The notes beneath the pieces are model-generated. The model was given only the letters and a program-made list of their open reading frames with translations. It did not search any database and was not told where the DNA came from. Position numbers and translations under genes: made by a program. 64,000 nucleotides of DNA from Sandaracinus amylolyticus. GTDB lineage: Bacteria; Myxococcota_A; Polyangia; Polyangiales; Sandaracinaceae. The stretch lies in NCBI RefSeq assembly GCF_021631985.1, contig NZ_CP070225.1, positions 1,798,001 to 1,862,000 on the forward strand. The letters run 5' to 3'. The stretch's first letter is position 1. Every line of letters starts with the position of its first letter. This document shows positions 1 to 8,419 of the stretch, piece by piece.

Positions 1-868
1 CGCCGAGCGCGAAGCGGCTCGCGATCATGCGATCGAGGAAGGTCGGGTTCCCGCCGCGCACGAGGTGGCCCAGCACCGTCGCGCGGATCGAGACCTCGCC
101 GAGCTCCGGCTCGAGCGTCTCGGTCAGCCGGCGCACCAGGCGCGTGCACGGCACCTCGACGCCCTCGGCCTTGATCACCAGCACGCGCTGCTTGCCGCGG
201 TTCCCCTCGAACGATCGCCGGATCAGATCGGCGACCGACGCGACGATCGCGTCCTCGTCGCGTCCGTCCTCGCGGAAGAGCGCCGCGTCCGCGCCCGCCG
301 CGATCGCGCTCGCCATGCACAGGTAGCCCGACTGCCGGCCCATCACCTCGACGACGAACGCGCGACGATGCGCGCGCGCCGTGTCGCTGATGCGATCGCA
401 CGCGTCGACGATCGTGTTGAGCGCGGAGTCCACGCCGATCGCGCTCGCAGTGCACCCGATGTCGTTGTCGATCGACGCCGGGATCCCGATCACCTTCGCG
501 CCGTGCTCGGTCGCGAGCGCGTGCGCGCCGGTGAGCGATCCGTTGCCGCCGATCACCACGAGCCCATCGAGCTCGCGCAGCGCCTCCGCCGCACGCGCGC
601 GACCCTCGGCTCCGTAGAACGCCTTGCAGCGCGCCGAACCGAGGATGCTGCCGCCGAGGTGCCCCGACACGTCGACCTCGTGCGTCGGCGCGAGCCCACC
701 CTCGGCCTTGCGCGTGAGCGCGCGCCAGCTGCGATCGAGCAGCCCTTCGTAGCCGCGCTCGATCCCCACGACCTCGATGCCGCGCTGCGCCGCGATCAAC
801 GTCGCGGCGCGCACCGCCATGTTCATCCCGGGCGCGTCGCCGCCCGACGTGAGGATGCCGATGCGCAT
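1..868 (-). CDS. pfkA: 6-phosphofructokinase, 3' end cut by window
   Basis: Phosphorylates fructose 6-phosphate to fructose 1,6-bisphosphate in glycolysis, in the cytoplasm. The protein opens MRIGILTSGGDAPGMN, the classic PFK nucleotide-binding start. It carries the catalytic IDNDI loop, the MGRQSGYL substrate loop and a late RATVLGHLVRGG block. The residue before IDND is Ser (PASIDND) rather than the Lys of pyrophosphate-dependent enzymes, and Gly follows the Asn of GGNGS, so ATP use is expected. The usual GGDGS motif reads GGNGS here: the Asp that helps bind Mg-ATP is replaced by Asn. About 289 codons are visible; the last 30 or so residues lie outside the window. The ATG at 868-866 is 2 nt after the stop of the upstream gene, so the two are probably cotranscribed. 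Confidence 0.95.
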   Translation of the reverse strand, partial: MRIGILTSGGDAPGMNMAVRAATLIAAQRGIEVVGIERGYEGLLDRSWRALTRKAEGGLAPTHEVDVSGHLGGSILGSARCKAFYGAEGRARAAEALRELDGLVVIGGNGSLTGAHALATEHGAKVIGIPASIDNDIGCTASAIGVDSALNTIVDACDRISDTARAHRRAFVVEVMGRQSGYLCMASAIAAGADAALFREDGRDEDAIVASVADLIRRSFEGNRGKQRVLVIKAEGVEVPCTRLVRRLTETLEPELGEVSIRATVLGHLVRGGNPTFLDRMIASRFALG

Positions 869-870
869 CG

Positions 871-1413
871 TCAGCGCTCGTCGCGCTCTTCGCGCGAGCT
901 CTTCTTGTCGCCCTCGAGGCCGGCCGGCTCTTCGTCGATGTCGTCGAGCAGGCGGTTCATGAGCCCGTCGATCATCAGATCGCGCTGGTGCTCCTCGATG
1001 CGCCCCTCGATCCAGTTCCCGCGGATCTGCTCGTACTTCACGCGGTACTCGCCGAGCAGCTTCCGATAGCGCTCCTGCTGCGCCCAGATGCGCCGGTGGT
1101 TGCGCGCGTACACCGCGCCGAGCGACGCGATCGACACCCCGGTGAGCACCAGCCCGATCGGACCACCGACGAGCAGACGCAGCGCGACCACCACCGCGGT
1201 CGCACCCGCCGCCCCGGTGAGCACCTTTCGTCCCGTGCCCGGCGCGGTCACGCCGCCCCACGCGACCTCCCACGCCTCGCGCGACGCGAGCAGCAGCGCG
1301 ACGAAGTGCACCTGGTTCTTCCGCTGAGCCCAGTAGGTCTCGATCGCGGTCTTCAGGAAACCGTCGTACGACGCGTACTTCGGGCCGGGTTTGCCCGGGG
1401 TGGGTTCGCTCAT
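871..1413 (-). CDS. Small membrane protein upstream of pfkA, unknown function
   Basis: A 180-residue protein I do not recognise. It has a soluble N-terminal third (MSEPTPGKPGPKYASYDG start), then two adjoining hydrophobic stretches at about residues 65-105 that could form a membrane hairpin. A charged, helical C-terminal half follows, ending in an acidic/basic tail (SREERDER). No catalytic motif is visible. The ATG at 1413 is the first Met in frame after a region that does not look coding. Its stop lies 2 nt before the pfkA start, so it probably shares that transcript. The link to glycolysis may be positional only. Confidence 0.8.
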   Translation of the reverse strand: MSEPTPGKPGPKYASYDGFLKTAIETYWAQRKNQVHFVALLLASREAWEVAWGGVTAPGTGRKVLTGAAGATAVVVALRLLVGGPIGLVLTGVSIASLGAVYARNHRRIWAQQERYRKLLGEYRVKYEQIRGNWIEGRIEEHQRDLMIDGLMNRLLDDIDEEPAGLEGDKKSSREERDER

Positions 1414-1524
1414 CGCCCGAACGTACCACTTCGCGCGCGCCGCGACCGCGTGCGAGCACGTGTCATACTCGCCCGATTCGTGAGGTCTCGGCGCTCGGGG
1501 CCTCGAGGGAGTCTGCCCTTGTCG

Positions 1525-3627
1525 ATGACTGCCGCTTGCTTCGCGTCGCGACTGCGCGCCACCTCGTTCGCTCTCCTCGTCGCGATGTCCATCGCGGGAT
1601 GCGGGGACGACGACGGCCCGAACGACTCCGACGCCGGCGAGCCGATGGACGCCGGACAATTCGACTCCGGCCCGCGACGCCCCGACGGCGCACGCGACTG
1701 CACGAGCGACGAGGACTGCGTCGACGAGGTCACCTGCACGCGCGACGTGTGCGACCCGATGGGCTACTGCCGGAACCCCGTCGACCCCGCGGTGTGCGAC
1801 GACGAGATCTTCTGCAACGGCGTCGAGCAGTGCGATCCGCGGCGCGGCTGCGTGCCCGGCCCGCGCGAGACGTGCAACGACGGCGACGTGTGCACGCTCG
1901 ATCGCTGCGACGAGGAAGGCAAGACCTGCGAGCACTTCCCGCGCGATCTCGATCAGGACGGCGACACCGACTGGTTCTGTCCCGGTGGCGCCGACTGCGA
2001 CGACATGGACGCGCTGCGCCACTCCGAGTTCCCCGAGGTCTGCGGCGATCGCGTCGACAACGACTGCGACGACGCGATCGACGAGCCGGACTGCGGGCGC
2101 GCGCCCAACGACACCTGCGCCGATCCGCTCGACGTGTCGGCGGGCGGCGTGTTCGTCATCGACGCGTCGAGCCTCGGCGGCGACTACACGATCCCGTGCG
2201 CGGGCCCGCCGCCCTCGGGCACGGTGCGTCGCGACGCGATCCTGAGCTTCACGATCGCGGAGCCGCGCGGCGTGCGCATCCGCGCCGAGGGCCCCGCGGT
2301 GCTCACGGGGATCTCGGTGAGCACCGAGTGCGGCGTCGCGGCGAGCTCCGTCGAGTGCAGCTACGGGTTCCCCGCGCAGGTGCGCGCGCGCCGGCTCGAC
2401 CCCGGCACGTACTACGCGGTGGTGTCGTCGAACGCGCCGGGGGACGTCGCGGTCACGGTCGAGCTCCTCGAGCCCGAGCCGCCCGCGCCGAACGAGACGT
2501 GCGACACCGCGATCGACATCACGGGCGGTGGCACCTTCACCGGTAGCTTCGTCGACGTGCGCGACGATCTCACGACGGAGTGCGGCAGCATCGGCGCGCC
2601 GGACGTCGTGTACTCGTTCACCACGACGGCCGAGCAGGACGTGCGCATCTCGGCCGTGAGCCCGACGGGCGATCGGCTCGTCTGGGATCTCCGCTCCACG
2701 TGCGCCAGCAGCACGAGCGCGCTCCGCTGCGCGAACGACGCGCCCGCGACCGGCCTCGTGCACCAGCTCCCGATGGGCACGCACTTCATCGTGCTCGAGG
2801 GCACGTCGTCGACGGAGATCGACTACACGCTCGAGCTCGAGCTGCTGCCTCCGACGCCTCCGCCCGACGGCGACGTGTGTCGCAACGCGATCCCGCTCGT
2901 GCTCGGCGAGCGCACCGAGGGAACGCTCGCCGACAAGGAGGACGACATCGTCACGAGCTGCGGCTTCGACTTCCGCGACGTCGTGCACTCGTTCACGCTG
3001 ACGGCGCGCCGCGACGTGACCATCGAGGTCGACGGCGGCGCGGCATCGTTCAACGCGTCGGTGCGGACCGCGTGTGCCGACGGTGCGACCCAGCTGCGCT
3101 GCGCGCGCGGCGCGCCGGTGCGGATGCGCCTGCGCGATCTCGGGATCGGCACCTACTACGTGGTCGTCGAGTCGTTCAACGCCGCGCCCTACGCGATCAC
3201 GGTGACCGACTCCGATCCCGTCACGCCGGTCGAGGTGAGCGGCAACGAGACCTGCGGGAGCGCGTTCCCGATCCCGGCGACCGGCGGCGTGTTCACCGGG
3301 GACACGACCTCGATGCTCGACGATCTGCAGACGCGCACGTCGTGCGGCGACGGCGCGCGCTCGACCGACGCGATGTTCCGGCTCGATCTCACGGCGTCGC
3401 GCCGCATCGTCGCGAACACCGGCGGCTCGACCTTCGACACCGTGCTCCACCTGCACCGCGACACCTGCGCGAGCGCCGGTGAGCTCGTCTGCGACGACGA
3501 CAGCGGCGACGGCTCGTCGAGCCTGATCGATCGGCTGCTCGACCCCGGCACCTACTTCCTCGTCGTCGACGGCCGCGGGATGGTCTCGCGCGGCTCCTAC
3601 ACGCTCGAAGTGCTCGTCACGCCGTGA
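1525..3627 (+). CDS. Large lipoprotein with Cys-rich, MopE-like and PPC-like repeats
   Basis: About 700 residues. A signal peptide ends in a lipobox (SIAGC), so the mature protein should be a lipid-anchored envelope or surface protein. A Cys-dense segment of the type common in myxobacterial surface proteins follows (CTSDEDCVDEVTCTRDVC and similar). Next comes a MopE-like motif, DLDQDGDTDWFC then DCDD and DNDCDDAIDE, which resembles metal-binding repeats. The rest is four roughly 120-residue repeats, each starting near APNDTC, APNETC, DGDVC or GNETC and resembling bacterial pre-peptidase C-terminal beta domains. I chose ATG 1525; an in-frame TTG at 1519 sits at better distance from the GAGGGAG at 1505-1511 and may be the true start. 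No enzymatic domain is visible; binding or adhesion is inferred. Confidence 0.85.
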   Translation: MTAACFASRLRATSFALLVAMSIAGCGDDDGPNDSDAGEPMDAGQFDSGPRRPDGARDCTSDEDCVDEVTCTRDVCDPMGYCRNPVDPAVCDDEIFCNGVEQCDPRRGCVPGPRETCNDGDVCTLDRCDEEGKTCEHFPRDLDQDGDTDWFCPGGADCDDMDALRHSEFPEVCGDRVDNDCDDAIDEPDCGRAPNDTCADPLDVSAGGVFVIDASSLGGDYTIPCAGPPPSGTVRRDAILSFTIAEPRGVRIRAEGPAVLTGISVSTECGVAASSVECSYGFPAQVRARRLDPGTYYAVVSSNAPGDVAVTVELLEPEPPAPNETCDTAIDITGGGTFTGSFVDVRDDLTTECGSIGAPDVVYSFTTTAEQDVRISAVSPTGDRLVWDLRSTCASSTSALRCANDAPATGLVHQLPMGTHFIVLEGTSSTEIDYTLELELLPPTPPPDGDVCRNAIPLVLGERTEGTLADKEDDIVTSCGFDFRDVVHSFTLTARRDVTIEVDGGAASFNASVRTACADGATQLRCARGAPVRMRLRDLGIGTYYVVVESFNAAPYAITVTDSDPVTPVEVSGNETCGSAFPIPATGGVFTGDTTSMLDDLQTRTSCGDGARSTDAMFRLDLTASRRIVANTGGSTFDTVLHLHRDTCASAGELVCDDDSGDGSSSLIDRLLDPGTYFLVVDGRGMVSRGSYTLEVLVTP

Positions 3628-3637
3628 GCCGTTCCCG

Positions 3638-4810
3638 ATGAAGACGTTCGTCCGCGCGCTCGTCGCGCTCTCGCTGCTCCTGTTCTCCGCGAACGACGCG
3701 CACGCATGGCATCGCCTCCCGCCCGGTCGCGACGGATTCCGCGCGGCCGGGTACGACGCGGTGCGCGGGATCACCATCGGTCCGATCGAGAGCTCGCAGC
3801 AGCGGGGACGCGGCTACGGCACCGAGTCCACCGAGGCGCTGCTCGATCACCTCGCGTCGATGGGCGTGAACTGGGTCTCGATCACGCCCTTCGGGCGGAT
3901 CTGGGATCTCCACAGCACCGAGATCCTCATGGACTTCGAGGCGCCCTACGAGGAGAACCGCGAGGCGGTGCGCCGCATCGTCGCGCAGGCACACGCGCGC
4001 GGCATCCGCGTGCTCGTGATCCCGCACCTCTGGGTCGAGACCGGCGGCTGGCGCGGCGAGATCGACCCCGGCACGCCCGAGGGATGGGCCGAGTACCAGC
4101 GCAACTACCGCGCGTTCGTGCTCGCGTGGGCACGCGACGCCGCGGCAGCGGGCGCGGATGCGTTCTCGATCGGCGTCGAGTGCAAGAGCTGGTCGGGCCG
4201 CTTCGGCGCGTTCTGGTGGGACTTCATCGACGACGTGCGCGAGGTCTATCCGGGCCTGCTCACGTACAGCGCGAACTGGGACGAGGCCGAGGACGTGCTC
4301 TTCTGGGATCGCCTCGATCTCGTCGGCATCAACGCGTTCTATCCGCTCGCCTCGCACGCGAACGCGACGTTCGCGGAGTACGAGGAGGGCGCGCGCCGCG
4401 CGGCCGAGGGCGTCGAGCGCGTCGCGACCGTGCTCGACATGCCGGTGCTCTTCGTCGAGGTCGGGTACACGACGCGTCGCGACGCGGCCGTCGAGCCCTG
4501 GCTCTGGCCCGACGAGATGACCGACGTCGCGATCTCGGAGCACGAGCAGGCGAGGGCGCTCGAGGCGAGCTTCCGCGCGTTCGTTCCGCACGAGTGGTTC
4601 TCGGGCTTCCTGGTGTGGCGCTACTACGCGTACCTCGACGACGTGAGCCAGGAGGCGATCTGGGGCTTCTCGCCGCACGGGAAGCGCGCGGAGCACGTGC
4701 TCCGCGCGACCTTCGCCGCGGCGTTCGGCGCCGACGCCGCCACGATCGTCCCGGTGCCGCGCGTGCTGCGCGATCCGCTCGGGATCGTGCGGTCGACGAT
4801 CGTGGACTGA
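3638..4810 (+). CDS. Secreted GH113-like glycoside hydrolase
   Basis: A 390-residue protein with a cleavable signal peptide (residues 1-23, ending AHA). The body looks like a (beta/alpha)8 barrel of the GH113 beta-mannanase-like kind: GITIGPIESSQQ near the start, a SMGVNWVSITPFG strand, and RGIRVLVIPHLWVE. The acid/base candidate is Glu181 in FSIGVECKSW, and the nucleophile candidate is Glu274 in LFVEVGYTT; both sit at the ends of predicted strands 4 and 7. Substrate is inferred only from family membership. It starts 10 nt after the lipoprotein upstream and may be cotranscribed with it. A dispersed repeat follows immediately after the stop. Confidence 0.8.
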   Translation: MKTFVRALVALSLLLFSANDAHAWHRLPPGRDGFRAAGYDAVRGITIGPIESSQQRGRGYGTESTEALLDHLASMGVNWVSITPFGRIWDLHSTEILMDFEAPYEENREAVRRIVAQAHARGIRVLVIPHLWVETGGWRGEIDPGTPEGWAEYQRNYRAFVLAWARDAAAAGADAFSIGVECKSWSGRFGAFWWDFIDDVREVYPGLLTYSANWDEAEDVLFWDRLDLVGINAFYPLASHANATFAEYEEGARRAAEGVERVATVLDMPVLFVEVGYTTRRDAAVEPWLWPDEMTDVAISEHEQARALEASFRAFVPHEWFSGFLVWRYYAYLDDVSQEAIWGFSPHGKRAEHVLRATFAAAFGADAATIVPVPRVLRDPLGIVRSTIVD

Positions 4811-4900
4811 CTCAAAGACTGTCGAAAAATCGGCTCGCCCGCCCGTCCGCGCGCTTCGCGCGCTCCCGTCCGGGACGTGCGGGACGAGCATTCCGGCAGA
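4811..4900. repeat. Dispersed repeat, copy 1, between convergent genes
   Basis: This segment fills the gap between the glycosidase gene and hsp20. It is repeated in inverted orientation at 59156-59252 and in part at 29711-29735. Shared blocks are GTCGAAAAATCGGCTCGCCC, the hairpin GCGCGC-TTC-GCGCGC (4849-4863), CTCCCGTCCGGG and GGGACGAGCA. On the minus strand the CGAGCCGATTTTTCG block follows a GC-rich stem, so it could terminate hsp20 transcription. All three copies lie between converging genes. Confidence 0.85.
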
Positions 4901-4901
4901 C

Positions 4902-5534
4902 TCAGCTCTTCTTCGTCTTCTCGGACACCGTCTCGCCGCTCGCCTGGATCGGGATCTGGCGAGCGCGCGAGGGCTGCTCCGGCATCTTGAGCTTCACCTC
5001 GAGCACGCCGTTGTCGAAGCGCGCTTCGCAGCTCGCGGGATCGGTCCCCTCGGGAACGCGGATCGCGCGCTCGAAGCAGCCGTAGCTGCGCTCGCTGCGG
5101 AAGAACCCCTCGCGCTCGTCGCGCTGCTCCTCGCGCCGCTCGCCCGAGATGACGAGCACGTCGTCCTTCAGCTCGAGCTTCACGTCCTCCTTCTTCATCC
5201 CCGGCAGATCGGCGCGCACGACGAGCTCGTCGCCCTGCTCGAACACCTCGAGCTGCGGCACCCACTCGCGGAGCGACGGAGCGAATCCGTAGCCGCTCGC
5301 CGGCGCGAGCCCACCGCCCATGCCGAACTCGCCGAAGAGCCGATCCATGTCCTCGAACATCCGGCGGACGAACGAGAACGGCGTCTGGATCCCCGGCCCG
5401 CCCCGCCCGAGCCCGGCTCCGCCACCACCGCGGGCGAGCCCACGCTGCTCGCGCTCCTGCTCACGTCCCTGCTGCTGCGTACCGCCCCCACGCGCGCTCT
5501 GGTTCCTGCCGTTCTGCGGCTCGTTCTGCGCCAT
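4902..5534 (-). CDS. Hsp20/alpha-crystallin small heat-shock protein
   Basis: An ATP-independent holdase chaperone of 210 residues. The alpha-crystallin domain spans about residues 90-185. It has the expected DELVVRADLPGMKKEDVKLE start, the DDVLVISGER strand and a FDNGVLEVKLKMP end, where GVLEV matches the conserved A-x-x-x-G-V-L block. A short tail carries IPI (I-x-I/V type), used for oligomer contacts. The N-terminal 50 residues are unusually rich in Gln, Arg and Gly. The ATG at 5534 follows GGAGGAAGCC on the minus strand, a strong ribosome site. I saw no clear CIRCE element upstream. Confidence 0.93.
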   Translation of the reverse strand: MAQNEPQNGRNQSARGGGTQQQGREQEREQRGLARGGGGAGLGRGGPGIQTPFSFVRRMFEDMDRLFGEFGMGGGLAPASGYGFAPSLREWVPQLEVFEQGDELVVRADLPGMKKEDVKLELKDDVLVISGERREEQRDEREGFFRSERSYGCFERAIRVPEGTDPASCEARFDNGVLEVKLKMPEQPSRARQIPIQASGETVSEKTKKS

Positions 5535-5633
5535 GGCTTCCTCCTTCCGACTCGCTCATGGCGCCGCGCGAGAGCGCATCCAACGTTGCCGTTTTCTTGC
5601 TCGCTCGCGCGCTCCTCGGGTACGCGGCGAGAC

Positions 5634-6521
5634 ATGCGATTCTCGCTGGGTGAGCCTCCGCGCGATGGCGAGCCGCGCGACCGGAAGGTCGTGCGTCCCT
5701 TCGCGTTCTTCCGCGCCGGCGCGCACCCGAGCGCCGCGGCGAGCCAGCGCCCGATCCTCGTCTTCGAAGACGTCTTCAAGTTCTTCAAGCCCGATCAGCC
5801 GACGCTGCGCGACGTGAATCTCACCGTGGAGCGCGGTGAGTTCGTGTTCGTCACCGGCCCCAGCGGCGCGGGCAAGAGCACGCTCCTGCAGCTCGTCTAT
5901 CGCAAGCAGACGCCCGACGAGGGGCGCATCCTGTTCTGCGGTCGCGACATCGCGCGGCTCACCGGCGACTCGATCCCGTACCTGCGCCGCAACCTCGGGA
6001 TCGTCTTCCAGGACTTCAAGATCATCCCGCACTGGACGGTCTTCGAGAACGTCGCGGTCGCGCTCGAGATCCTGTCGATGAGCAAGCGCCTCGTGCGCTC
6101 TCGCGTCGCGGAGGCGCTCGAGCGTGTCGGCCTCGCGGGCCGCGGCGAGGATCTCACCGGTGCGCTCTCGGGCGGCGAGCAGCAGCGCGTCGCGGTGGCG
6201 CGCGCGATCGTGACCGAGCCCGCGCTGCTCCTCGCCGACGAGCCCACGGGCAACCTCGACCCGCACCTCGCGCTCGACATCCTCACGCTCTTCGAAGAGA
6301 TCCACGCGACCGGCACGACGGTCCTCTTCGCGACCCACGATCACACGCTGCTCGAGCAGCGGCCGCACCGCATCGTCTACATCGACGAAGGTCGCGTGCG
6401 CGAGGCGCGCTCCGGTCTGCGCGATCTCCGCGCGACCGAGGCCGCCCAGGACGATCGCGACCGGCACCAGGCGGGCTCGGGCGTGGTCTCGATGAACGCG
6501 GTGCGCGCGCGCGCACGCTGA
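5634..6521 (+). CDS. ftsE: Cell-division ABC transporter ATPase FtsE
   Basis: Cytoplasmic ATPase of the FtsEX complex, which couples ATP turnover at the division site to peptidoglycan hydrolase activation rather than to transport. Motifs: Walker A GPSGAGKST, Q-loop in VFQDFKIIPH, signature LSGGEQQRVAVA, Walker B ALLLADEPTG and switch His in ATHDH. The FKIIPHWTVFENVA block is typical of FtsE. At 295 residues it is longer than the usual 220-230: about 45 extra N-terminal residues precede ILVFEDV, and a 30-residue tail follows. An internal start would bring it to normal length. ftsX begins 24 nt downstream and an EnvC-like gene follows. Confidence 0.93.
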   Translation: MRFSLGEPPRDGEPRDRKVVRPFAFFRAGAHPSAAASQRPILVFEDVFKFFKPDQPTLRDVNLTVERGEFVFVTGPSGAGKSTLLQLVYRKQTPDEGRILFCGRDIARLTGDSIPYLRRNLGIVFQDFKIIPHWTVFENVAVALEILSMSKRLVRSRVAEALERVGLAGRGEDLTGALSGGEQQRVAVARAIVTEPALLLADEPTGNLDPHLALDILTLFEEIHATGTTVLFATHDHTLLEQRPHRIVYIDEGRVREARSGLRDLRATEAAQDDRDRHQAGSGVVSMNAVRARAR

Positions 6522-6545
6522 TCGCAGCAGGGAAGGGACGCTCTC

Positions 6546-7427
6546 ATGGATCTGAAGTCGGCCTTCACGCGCGCGACGCGCGCGATGCGAGAAGAGGCGG
6601 GCCTCCACCTCGTCGCGATCTCGAGCCTCACGATCGCGTTCCTCTGCCTCGCGACCTCGCTGCTCGCGATCACGAACCTCGGCGCGCTCGCCGACTCGTG
6701 GGGACGCACCGCGCGCCTCAGCGTCTACCTGCGCGACGGCGCGGAGGCGCAGGACATCGAAGAGCTCCGCATCGCGCTCGAGGGACTGCCCGAGGTGCGC
6801 GCGGTCGAGCACCTGACGTCGGCGGCCGCGCGCGAGCAGTTCCTGCGCGACGCGGAGATCGGCGCCGATCTCTCGGCGCTGCCCGCGGACGCGTTCCCCG
6901 CGTCGCTCGAGATCGATCTCGTCGCGGGCGTGACCGGCGCGCGCGTCGACGCGATCACCGAGCGCGTGCGTCGCTTCGGAACGGTCGAGGACGTCGAGAC
7001 CTATCGCGGCTGGTTCGCGCGGGTCGAGAGCCTCGTCGTCGCGGGGCGCGGCGTCGCGAGCGGCCTCGCGATCCTCGTCGTGCTCTGCGTCGTGTTCGTC
7101 GTCGGCAACACGATCCGCCTCGCGGTCGCGGGGCGTCGCGACGAGATCGAGGTGATGAAGCTCTGCGGCGCGACGAACGGCTTCGTGCGCGGCCCCTTCA
7201 TCGTCGAGGGCGCGGTGCAGGGCTCGGTCTCCGCGATCGTCGCGCTGCTCATCCTGCTCGTCGCGTACCTCGCGCTGCGCGGGCACGTCGACGGAACGCT
7301 CGCGAGCATCGTCGGCACGCAGAGCGTCTTCCTCCACCCCGGTGTCGCGCTCTCGCTGGTGCTCGGTGGCGCGCTGCTCGGCGCGACCGGCAGCGTGCTC
7401 TCGCTCCGCCGCTACCTGACGGTCTGA
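6546..7427 (+). CDS. ftsX: Cell-division permease-like protein FtsX
   Basis: Inner-membrane partner of FtsE, 293 residues. The first membrane segment is near residues 20-45 (LVAISSLTIAFLCLATSLLA). A periplasmic loop (about residues 50-160, SVYLRDGAEAQDIEELR onward) follows, which in other bacteria binds the hydrolase regulator. Three more membrane segments lie in the C-terminal half, including VVGNTIRLAVAGRRDEIEVM, a hallmark FtsX block. A GGGAAGGGACG sequence lies just before the ATG at 6546. The stop is 2 nt from the start of the next gene, so ftsE, ftsX and the EnvC-like gene form one operon. Confidence 0.93.
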   Translation: MDLKSAFTRATRAMREEAGLHLVAISSLTIAFLCLATSLLAITNLGALADSWGRTARLSVYLRDGAEAQDIEELRIALEGLPEVRAVEHLTSAAAREQFLRDAEIGADLSALPADAFPASLEIDLVAGVTGARVDAITERVRRFGTVEDVETYRGWFARVESLVVAGRGVASGLAILVVLCVVFVVGNTIRLAVAGRRDEIEVMKLCGATNGFVRGPFIVEGAVQGSVSAIVALLILLVAYLALRGHVDGTLASIVGTQSVFLHPGVALSLVLGGALLGATGSVLSLRRYLTV

Positions 7428-7429
7428 CC

Positions 7430-8419
7430 ATGAAACGACGCGTCCTCACGCTGCTGCTCGCGCTCGGCCTCGCGCTCGGGAGCGCGCCGCGCGATGCGCG
7501 CGGTCAGGACGAGAGCGAGGAGGCACCGCTCCCGCTCGATCCGGTGCAGCGCCTCGCCGCGCTCGACGAGCGCATCGCGAGCGCGCTGTCCGACGTGGAG
7601 CGCGCGAACGCCGATCACGCGCGCGTCGAGACCGAGATCGCCGGGCTCACCGAGGGTCGCGCCGCCGCGAACCGCCGGGTGCGCGAGCGGACCCGCGCGC
7701 TCTATCGACTGACGCGTGCCGGTGTGTTGCCGCTCGCAGGCGGGCTCGACTCGATGCTCGGCCACGTCGCGCGCGTGGAGCGCCTCCAGCGCATGGTGCG
7801 CCACGATCTCGACGCGCTCTCCGATCTGCGCGCCCGTGCCGCGGCGCTGCGCACCGAAGCGGGGCGCCTCGGCGAGCGGATCGACACGACGCGCGCCCGC
7901 ATGGCGCGCCTCGAGGCCCAGAAGAGCGCGCTCGAAGAGGACGTGCGCCGCGCGACGCTCTACGGCAGCGCGTTCTCCGACGCGACGTTCGGCACGTCGA
8001 CCTCGACCAGCGGCTACGGCCTGCGCCTCGTCGACCCGCCCGCCGCGCCGGCCCCGGGCTTCGAGTCGCAGCGGGGAGCGCTCGCGCTGCCGCTCGCCGC
8101 GCCTCGCGCGATCCGCGAGGCGACGCGCGAGCAGGGCGCGGGCATCGAGCTCGACGGAGTGCGCGGCGCGCCGGTGCGCGCGGCTGCGGACGGGCGCATC
8201 GCGTTCAGCGATCGTCATCCCTCGTACGGCCGAATGATCATCGTCGATCACGGCGAGGGGCACTTCACGATCTACGGCGGCCTCGCGCGCAGCGACGCGC
8301 CGATCGGCGCGCAGGTCACGCGCGGCGCCACGCTCGGCGCGGTCGACACCGAGCCGCTCTTCTTCCAGGTCCGCCGCGGCACGCGTCCGCTCGACGCGCG
8401 CACCTGGCTCGGCCTCTGA
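7430..8419 (+). CDS. EnvC-like amidase activator with degenerate LytM domain
   Basis: A 329-residue exported protein. It has a signal peptide (residues 1-24), a long coiled coil (about 30-190, rich in Leu, Glu and Arg) and a C-terminal LytM/M23 domain (about 225-329). The fold signature is present (GAPVRAAADGRIAFSD, IIVDHGEGHFTIYGG), but the zinc ligands are not. The usual H-x-x-x-D position reads QGAGIE, and the usual H-L-H-F-E motif reads LFFQV. That pattern matches E. coli EnvC, which binds FtsX and activates cell-wall amidases without cutting peptidoglycan itself. Its place directly behind ftsEX supports this role. It ends exactly where the convergent peptidase gene ends. Confidence 0.88.
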   Translation: MKRRVLTLLLALGLALGSAPRDARGQDESEEAPLPLDPVQRLAALDERIASALSDVERANADHARVETEIAGLTEGRAAANRRVRERTRALYRLTRAGVLPLAGGLDSMLGHVARVERLQRMVRHDLDALSDLRARAAALRTEAGRLGERIDTTRARMARLEAQKSALEEDVRRATLYGSAFSDATFGTSTSTSGYGLRLVDPPAAPAPGFESQRGALALPLAAPRAIREATREQGAGIELDGVRGAPVRAAADGRIAFSDRHPSYGRMIIVDHGEGHFTIYGGLARSDAPIGAQVTRGATLGAVDTEPLFFQVRRGTRPLDARTWLGL

